Assembly: GCF_002994635.1 (NCBI RefSeq)
Contig: NZ_PVNL01000044.1
Location: 62,001 to 126,000 of the forward strand
DNA length: 64,000 nucleotides
Reading direction: 5' to 3'
Source: Enhygromyxa salina
GTDB lineage: Bacteria > Myxococcota_A > Polyangia > Nannocystales > Nannocystaceae
Each line of letters begins with the position of its first letter. Within the stretch, counting starts at the first letter, position 1. Both the position numbers and the translations under genes were made by a program. Of the stretch, positions 58,574-64,000 are shown in pieces. The notes beneath the pieces are model-generated. The model made no database searches, was not told where the DNA came from, and saw nothing but the letters and a program-made list of their open reading frames with translations.

Positions 58574-60055
58574 ATGCCCTGGAATTTGGAGACAGACCCC
58601 GACTACGCCCGAGCAATGCTCGCGATGTTGCGCGCGTCAGCGACGACTGACAATCCGGCTGACCTGACGCGCATCGTCGAAGAATTTGCGATGGACTGGA
58701 TCGGCGATCGGGCGTTCCTGCGCTTTCACGACGCCACCGACAGCACGCTGTGGTCGGCCGTCGACGACGAATATGGTGTCGAGGCCTGCCGCGGGCTGGC
58801 TGGCGCCGCGCTGCTCGGGCTCGAGCTGATCACCACGGCTAACTGTGGGCGAGAGCCCGCCTACGAGGCGAGCGTCGACGATCCTCGCGGCGCGGGCGAC
58901 GAGCGGATCGCTGCGATCGCGCTCGCGGCTGCGACCGTGACTCCGGCGAGCCCCGATCGCAGCGCGCACGCGGTCCTCATCGTGATCCGCGAGGCCGCGC
59001 GCGAGCCGTTCGATGCCCGCGCGGGCGGCCGGATCGTCGCGCTCGCCCATCGCCTGTCGCCGCTGCTCGACCAGCTGGCGCTCGCGGCCGTGCTGAACGC
59101 CAGCGCGACGCTCGAGCTCGGGGCCGAGGACGACGACCCCACCTTTTTGTATCGCGCCGAGGCCCTCGAGGCCTACCGCGGCAGCCACAGTCAGGGTCCG
59201 GTGCTGCGCTTGGCGTCGCCCTGGCTCGGCGCCGTGTATCGAGCCGTCGTTGGCCTCGTCATCGTCAGCCTCGCGTACCTGTGTCTGGTCGACGTTGGCG
59301 AGTACAGCGGAGGCCCAGCCCTGATTCGGCTCGGCGGTCGCACCCAGATCACGGCGCTGACCGACGCGAGCGTGGTCGAGGTGATGGTCTCGCCCAACGA
59401 CCGAGTCGAGGCGGGCCAGCAGTTGATCCGGCTCCATGATGTCGACGACGCGTCCGAGTCCGAGCGGCTCGAGCAAGAGTTCGAGCTGCAGCTTCGCAAC
59501 CTCTTGCGCGACCCGGGCGACGCTGCGGCCCAACGCGCGGTCACGACTCTCCGGGCCGAGCGTGAACGTACGGCCTGGCGCTTGCGCGAGCACCTTATCC
59601 GCGCGCCAACGGCCGGCGTGGTCCGAGATATTCGTGCCCGGCCGGGGCAGGCGCTGGCAGCTGGCGAGGTGCTGCTCACGATCGCCAGCGAGGAGTCCAA
59701 CCCACACGTGCTGGCGCTGTTGCCCGGCGACGATCGTCCACGCATCGAGGTGGGGATGACCCTGGTGTTCGAGATTGACGGCTATCGGGACGCCGACCGA
59801 GCCCTGCGCATCGAGCATGTCTACGAAGATGTCGTGGGTCCGGCCGAGGCCCTGCGCGTGCTGGGCCCGGAGGTCGCGGGCGACATGGTCATCACCGGGC
59901 CGGTGGTGTTGGTCCGCGCCGCGCTTTCGAGTGAAAAGTTCGAGTCGAAGGACACCCAGTTCCGCTACCACGACGGCATGCGCGGGCGCGCGGAGATCGA
60001 GGTTCGCTCGACGAGCGTCCTCGAGGCGCTGATCCCCAGCCTGGAGGAGCTGTAG
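58574..60055 (+). CDS. GAF-HlyD fusion membrane adaptor
   Basis: A 493-residue protein in three parts. Residues about 1-205 resemble a GAF-like sensory domain. One transmembrane helix follows (YRAVVGLVIVSLAYLCLVDV). Then comes a membrane-fusion region: a lipoyl half (TALTDASVVEVMVSPNDRVE), a coiled coil (ESERLEQEFELQLRNLL) and the second half (LIRAPTAGVVRDIRARPGQA), ending in a beta-barrel domain. HlyD-like adaptors link ABC exporters to outer-membrane channels; a cytoplasmic GAF domain in front is unusual and may let export respond to a signal. The next gene starts at the last base of its stop (TAGTG). Confidence 0.8.
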   Translation: MPWNLETDPDYARAMLAMLRASATTDNPADLTRIVEEFAMDWIGDRAFLRFHDATDSTLWSAVDDEYGVEACRGLAGAALLGLELITTANCGREPAYEASVDDPRGAGDERIAAIALAAATVTPASPDRSAHAVLIVIREAAREPFDARAGGRIVALAHRLSPLLDQLALAAVLNASATLELGAEDDDPTFLYRAEALEAYRGSHSQGPVLRLASPWLGAVYRAVVGLVIVSLAYLCLVDVGEYSGGPALIRLGGRTQITALTDASVVEVMVSPNDRVEAGQQLIRLHDVDDASESERLEQEFELQLRNLLRDPGDAAAQRAVTTLRAERERTAWRLREHLIRAPTAGVVRDIRARPGQALAAGEVLLTIASEESNPHVLALLPGDDRPRIEVGMTLVFEIDGYRDADRALRIEHVYEDVVGPAEALRVLGPEVAGDMVITGPVVLVRAALSSEKFESKDTQFRYHDGMRGRAEIEVRSTSVLEALIPSLEEL

Positions 60056-62232
60056 TGGCCCGACCCAGCCGGCGAATCCCCGTCGTCCGCCAGCTGCAAG
60101 CCGGCGATTGCTCGGCGGCCTGCCTGAGCATGGTGCTCGCACACTACGGGCGGCGGGTGCCGTTGGCCACGGTGCAAGAGGCCGTCGGGATCGGCCGCGA
60201 CGGCGCGGACGCGGCCGCGATCTTGCGGGCGGGCGAGCTCTTGGGCCTGCGTGGTCGGGGCCTACGGGTCGACCTCGACGACCTACAATTGCTGCCGGCC
60301 GGGGCGATCCTTCACTGGGGCTTCAATCACTTCGTCGTGTTCGAGCGGGTCGGCGCGCGCGGGATCGAGATCGTCGATCCAGCCTTTGGTCGGCGCACGA
60401 TCTCGCCGGCTCGCTTCGGCCGGTCGTTCACCGGCATCGCGCTCGCGCTCGAGCCCGGGGACAGCTTTGGCGGCAAGCCAGATCACGCTCCGGCCCCGCC
60501 GAGTCAGCTGTGGGCGCACCTGCGAAAGTTCGCGATGCAGCCACAAGCGGTGACCCGGATCGCCGTGACGTCGCTGATGCTCCGGCTGTTCGCGCTCTCG
60601 CTGCCGCTGCTGACCGGCTTTGTGGTCGACCGCGTGGTGCCGCGCAGCGACATGGACATGCTGCTCGCGGTCGCGGGTGGGCTGCTGATCATGGTCCTGT
60701 TCCAGGTCGCCTCGACGCTGATCCGCGGGCACATGCTCTTGCACCTGCGCGGCCGGCTGGACCTCGAGATGAGCCTCGGGTTTCTCGACCACCTGACCTC
60801 GCTCCCCTTTGATTTTTTCCAGCGCCGCTCGGCTGGCGACCTGATGATGCGCGTGAACAGCCACGCGACGATCCGCGAGATCCTGACCGCGAGCACGCTG
60901 TCGGCGTTGCTCGACGGGCCGTTCGTGCTCGCCTATTTGGTGATCATCTTGATCGCCAGCCCGACGCTGGGCGTGCTGGTCTTCGCGCTGGGGCTGGCCC
61001 AGCTGGTCGTGTTCGCGCTCAGTCGCGGGGGCTTGCGCGAATTGGCCGCGCAGGAGCTCGAGACGCGCGCACACGCCCAGAGCTTCCTGGTTCAGATGAT
61101 CGGCGGAATTGAGACGCTCAAGGCCCAAGGGGCCGAGCGCGCCGCGGTCGAGCGCTGGTCCAACCTGTTTGTCGACGAGGTCAACGTGTCGCTCGAGCGT
61201 GGTCGGCTAACGGTCCTGACCGACGCGCTACGCAGCGGGTTTGCGACGCTCGCCCCGCTCACGGTGCTCACGACTGGGGCGGTGTTGGTCATGAACGACA
61301 GCTTGAGCCTCGGCGCGATGCTGGCACTCGCCGCGCTGTGTGCCAGCTTCCTCGGGCCACTCGACATGCTGGTCGAGACCGCGTTGCAGATCCAGCTGTT
61401 GCGGGGCTACGTCGATCGGATCGACGACGTGCTCGCGGCCGAGCCCGAGCCTCGGGTCCGCGCGGGATCGGGGCCAGGGCAGCTCGAGGGGCCTCGTCCG
61501 TGCCCGCGCTTGGCGGGGCGCATCGAGCTGTCTGGAGTCTGCTTCAGCTACGACGCTGGCGACGTCCCCGTGCTCACGGACATCAACGTCGAGATCGCTG
61601 CAGGTCAATGTGTAGCGATCGTCGGCAGCTCGGGCTCGGGCAAGTCGACCCTCGCCAAGCTCATCTTGGGCCTGTATCGACCGAGCTCGGGCAGCATTCG
61701 CTATGATGGGCAAGAGCTGTCGCAGCTCGATCCCCGCGGCTTGCGTCGGCAGCTCGGGATCGTCATGCAAAAGCCTCATCTGTTTGGTGGCTCGATCCGC
61801 AGCAACATCGGGTTGGGATCGCCCGGCGCCGGTCGAGAGCGGATCATTCAGGCCGCTCGCGAAGCTGGTATTCATGAGGTCATCAACGCCATGCCGATGG
61901 CCTACGAGACCCTCGTTGGAGATGACGGTGACGCCTTGTCTGGCGGCGAGCGTCAGCGGGTGGCGCTCGCGCGGGCGCTGGTCGGAGATCCGGCGATCCT
62001 GCTGTTCGACGAGGCCACCAGCGCCCTCGACACCGCGACCGAGCACGCGATCATGGCGAGGCTTCAGACACGGGCGTGCACTCGGATCGTGATCGCCCAC
62101 CGGCTCAGCACCGTCGCTCAGGCCGACATGATCTTGGTCATGGAGGGCGGTCGGATCATCGAGCGTGGCGCCCATGACGAGCTGCTCCGCGCTCGCGGGC
62201 GCTACTTCTCGCTGGTCGAGGCGCAGTCGTGA
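60055..62232 (+). CDS. C39 peptidase-containing ABC transporter
   Basis: A 725-residue exporter of bacteriocin type. The N-terminal C39 peptidase has catalytic Cys19 (GDCSAACLS), His92 (FNHFVVFE) and Asp108 (EIVDPAFG). Six transmembrane helices follow (about 165-440, DFFQRRSAGDLMMRVNS in the coupling region). The ATPase has Walker A GSSGSGKST, the signature LSGGERQRVALARA and Walker B ILLFDEATSALD, with the H-loop IVIAHRLSTV. It should cut double-glycine leaders and export the cores, most obviously the peptide at 58340, and possibly the 51503 product at its Gly-Gly. It lies between two adaptor genes with overlapping stops and starts. Confidence 0.95.
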   Translation: MARPSRRIPVVRQLQAGDCSAACLSMVLAHYGRRVPLATVQEAVGIGRDGADAAAILRAGELLGLRGRGLRVDLDDLQLLPAGAILHWGFNHFVVFERVGARGIEIVDPAFGRRTISPARFGRSFTGIALALEPGDSFGGKPDHAPAPPSQLWAHLRKFAMQPQAVTRIAVTSLMLRLFALSLPLLTGFVVDRVVPRSDMDMLLAVAGGLLIMVLFQVASTLIRGHMLLHLRGRLDLEMSLGFLDHLTSLPFDFFQRRSAGDLMMRVNSHATIREILTASTLSALLDGPFVLAYLVIILIASPTLGVLVFALGLAQLVVFALSRGGLRELAAQELETRAHAQSFLVQMIGGIETLKAQGAERAAVERWSNLFVDEVNVSLERGRLTVLTDALRSGFATLAPLTVLTTGAVLVMNDSLSLGAMLALAALCASFLGPLDMLVETALQIQLLRGYVDRIDDVLAAEPEPRVRAGSGPGQLEGPRPCPRLAGRIELSGVCFSYDAGDVPVLTDINVEIAAGQCVAIVGSSGSGKSTLAKLILGLYRPSSGSIRYDGQELSQLDPRGLRRQLGIVMQKPHLFGGSIRSNIGLGSPGAGRERIIQAAREAGIHEVINAMPMAYETLVGDDGDALSGGERQRVALARALVGDPAILLFDEATSALDTATEHAIMARLQTRACTRIVIAHRLSTVAQADMILVMEGGRIIERGAHDELLRARGRYFSLVEAQS

Positions 62233-63170
62233 ACGTACTGCGCCAGATCACGCGGGGGGGCACGCTGGGGTGGATGTCGATGTGCATGCTTGGCTGTGGT
62301 CTGTCGCGCGCTCAAGACCAGCCGATGCTCGACAGCACCGAGGCTGCGCGCACCAGCGAGCTGAGCGAGGCTGCGACCACGGACGCGCCCCCCGAGAAAT
62401 TTCATGTCGGCGTGATCATTGCGCGCGAAGCCATCGACTTGTCGGCCGAGATCAGCGGTACGCTCACAGGCACCCAGCTGCCGATCGGGACCCGCGTCGA
62501 GGCTGGCACGCTGCTCGCCCAGGTCGAGGTTGCGGGCCTCGACGCGCAGTTCGAGGCCGCCCAGGCCGCCCTCCAAGCCCACAGCGCTGACCTGGCGCAG
62601 CGTCGGCTCTCGGCCACCGACGCGCAGCGTCAGGATCTGCGCGAGACGGCGCTGGCTGACGCTGGCATCAGCCCCGAGGGTGAGCGTGAGCGCGCCCGGC
62701 TCGAGCTCGAGCTGGCGAAGGCCAACCGGCGCAAGGCCGCGGCCGAGCTGCGCCAGGGGAAAGCGGCCCTGACCGGGCTGCGAGCCAAGCGTGAGAGCGG
62801 TCAGCTGGTCGCGCCCTTTACCGGCAAGATCTCCAGCTGGTACCGAGCCGAGGGAGAGCTGGTGCAGGTCGGGGACGTCGTCGTGCGTGTCACCGCCGTC
62901 GACGACCTCTGGGTCCGGTTCGCCGTGCCGATCGCGGATCTCGGTGATGTCGCGCCAGGGGACGCCATCACGGTCTCCCTGATGCCCCGCGGCGAGCGGG
63001 TGGCAGGTATCATCCAACACTTGGCGCCCGAGCTCGACCTCTCGTCTCAGATGATCTTCGTGGAGGCGCAGCTGCAGCGCACGGACCTGGTCGACGCGCC
63101 CGAGTTAATGGTTGGACAGGGTTGTCATGTGAGTATCGTGGCGCCTGCCGGACCCGAGCGAGACCGATGA
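62229..63170 (+). CDS. HlyD/RND-type adaptor lipoprotein
   Basis: A 313-residue lipoprotein from GTG 62229 (lipobox MLGCG). It has the adaptor layout: lipoyl half (AEISGTLTGTQLPIGTRVEA), a long helical hairpin (about 110-190), the second lipoyl half (LVAPFTGKISSWYRAEGELV) and a barrel (VRFAVPIADLGDVAPGDAIT). It overlaps the ABC transporter (GTGA) and the next gene (ATGA). It probably forms part of the same export complex; why there are two adaptors for one transporter is unclear. Confidence 0.85.
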   Translation: MNVLRQITRGGTLGWMSMCMLGCGLSRAQDQPMLDSTEAARTSELSEAATTDAPPEKFHVGVIIAREAIDLSAEISGTLTGTQLPIGTRVEAGTLLAQVEVAGLDAQFEAAQAALQAHSADLAQRRLSATDAQRQDLRETALADAGISPEGERERARLELELAKANRRKAAAELRQGKAALTGLRAKRESGQLVAPFTGKISSWYRAEGELVQVGDVVVRVTAVDDLWVRFAVPIADLGDVAPGDAITVSLMPRGERVAGIIQHLAPELDLSSQMIFVEAQLQRTDLVDAPELMVGQGCHVSIVAPAGPERDR

Positions 63171-64000
63171 ACTCACGAATTTATCCACTGGTCCTCTCTG
63201 CATCCATGCTCGCTTGCTCGCCGGCCGAAGCGCCGACGGCCCCGCCCGTGAGCGCAGCCCCAGCGCCGCCGTCGATCGACTGCGGCCGGTCGATCGATGG
63301 CGCACGCGCGCTCACCCGAGCCGGCGCGTTGATCCTGTTTGGTGAGATTCACGGCACCCACGAAGTCGCCGAGTTTGTCGGCGGGTTCGTGTGTCAGGGC
63401 TTGGCGACGGGGGTCGAGGTGCGCTTGGGGTTGGAGGTGCCGGCTGCGCAGAACGACGCGGTGCAGCGCTACTTGGCGAGCAGCGGCCTCGAGTCCGATC
63501 GCGCCGCGCTGCTGGCTGGCGCCCACTGGCAGCGCGAGGACCAGGACGGTCGAAGCAGCGTGGCCATGGGGGCGCTGCTCGAGCGCGCCCGCCAGTGGCG
63601 AGCAGGTGGGCTCCCGATCGCGGTGTTTCCCTTCGACGTCGACGGCGAGCACGCGTGGAATGAGCGTGACGCGGCCATGGCTGCGCGGATCCTCGCCGAG
63701 ACCCAGGCACATCCAGACGCGCTGGTCGTCACGCTCTCTGGCAACCTGCACAACCGCACGGTCCAGGGCCTCCCCTGGGATTCCGAGGCGCGCCCGATGG
63801 GCATGTCGATCCACGCCGCCCGGCCCGACGCCCTGAGCCTCGACCTTCGCCACCATGGCGGGAGCGCGTGGATCTGCATGTCCGACGGCTGTGGAGCGAC
63901 CGAGCTGTCTGGCGCGGTTGAAGGCCCCGCCTGGGCGATCGAGCGGTGGTCGGTCGCCGATGAGTTCGGCTACGGCGGCGCATTTTGGGTAGACTCGATC
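63167..64000 (+). CDS. ChaN-like lipoprotein, 5' part (cut by window end)
   Basis: The ATG overlaps the adaptor stop (ATGA), and the frame stays open for 278 codons to the window edge. The lipobox is SMLAC (Cys17). The family core LILFGEIHGTHEVAEFV matches ChaN (heme/iron-associated lipoproteins, DUF399), continuing with GLEVPAAQNDAVQRYL and TLSGNLHNRT. ChaN-family proteins have been linked to heme binding, and others resemble EreA/erythromycin-esterase-like folds with catalytic His. Here, as last gene of a peptide export operon, it could act on the exported peptide or in self-protection; this is speculation. Confidence 0.8.
   Translation, partial: MNSRIYPLVLSASMLACSPAEAPTAPPVSAAPAPPSIDCGRSIDGARALTRAGALILFGEIHGTHEVAEFVGGFVCQGLATGVEVRLGLEVPAAQNDAVQRYLASSGLESDRAALLAGAHWQREDQDGRSSVAMGALLERARQWRAGGLPIAVFPFDVDGEHAWNERDAAMAARILAETQAHPDALVVTLSGNLHNRTVQGLPWDSEARPMGMSIHAARPDALSLDLRHHGGSAWICMSDGCGATELSGAVEGPAWAIERWSVADEFGYGGAFWVDSI

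Noticed and set aside
1..64000. tRNA, rRNA or prophage structural genes
   Set aside because: I looked for tRNA-like T-arms, rRNA blocks and phage capsid or tail genes and recognised none; a tRNAscan run would settle the first.

Overview
The window is high-GC DNA (about two thirds G+C by eye) from a bacterium, most probably a myxobacterium of the Nannocystineae (Nannocystis, Plesiocystis or Enhygromyxa type). The reasons are a secreted protease with a MYXO-CTERM tail, several lipoproteins with long GDGDGD linkers, a fused Ser/Thr kinase-ATPase-histidine kinase of about 1950 residues, and many secreted Cys-rich proteins of unknown role. This placement is an inference. I saw no rRNA, tRNA or CRISPR array.

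Layout. 0-7 kb: the end of a TPR protein, two related small Cys-rich exported proteins, a secreted protein with a hydrophobic Cys-rich tail translationally coupled to a two-helix membrane protein, a GFA-family protein and lipoproteins. 7-15 kb: the giant kinase, a cytochrome P450 and a wrecked ion-channel gene. 15-21.6 kb: a short inverted-repeat element, an ArsR/SRPBCC/DoxX operon with a perfect operator palindrome, a trypsin-like MYXO-CTERM protease, a radical SAM/SPASM protein, an alpha/beta hydrolase with a damaged 3' end and an AraC regulator. 21.8-31.3 kb: a Cus-type copper/silver efflux operon (TolC-like, CusB, CusA) and a cupredoxin lipoprotein, split by an insertion flanked by a duplicated cusA 3' end. 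31.5-36 kb: a PAS histidine kinase with a degenerate receiver, MoxR ATPase, O-methyltransferase and a membrane-anchored protein. 36-41 kb: a lipoprotein gene whose 3' end is repeated 3.4 kb downstream, with recombinase and transposase remnants and two unknown genes between. 41-47.2 kb: a likely zinc (Zur-type) regulon with three matching palindromes, a Fur-family repressor, a His-rich lipoprotein and a TonB-dependent receptor. 47.2-51.3 kb: lipoproteins, including six near-identical 75-residue repeats, a peroxiredoxin-like gene with TGA at its active-site Cys, and a NarL-type regulator.

51.5-64 kb is the most interesting part, a ribosomal-peptide (RiPP) island. A 237-residue precursor with ten Cys confined to its last 67 residues is followed by an APH-like kinase, a HopA1-like lyase and a stand-alone LanC cyclase, the last three overlapping by GTGA. 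Together they look like a lanthipeptide synthetase of the class V kind but with a canonical LanC. Next come a 51-codon ORF with a microviridin-like FAR leader motif, an ATP-grasp ligase, and a second 51-residue peptide with a double-glycine leader. These lead into an export operon: GAF-HlyD adaptor, C39-peptidase ABC transporter, lipoprotein adaptor and a ChaN-like lipoprotein cut by the window end. The C39 transporter could remove double-glycine leaders and export more than one product.

The region carries many scars (truncated genes, direct repeats, fused genes), so several entries are pseudogenes or chimeras. Functions were assigned by reading motifs, without database searches.
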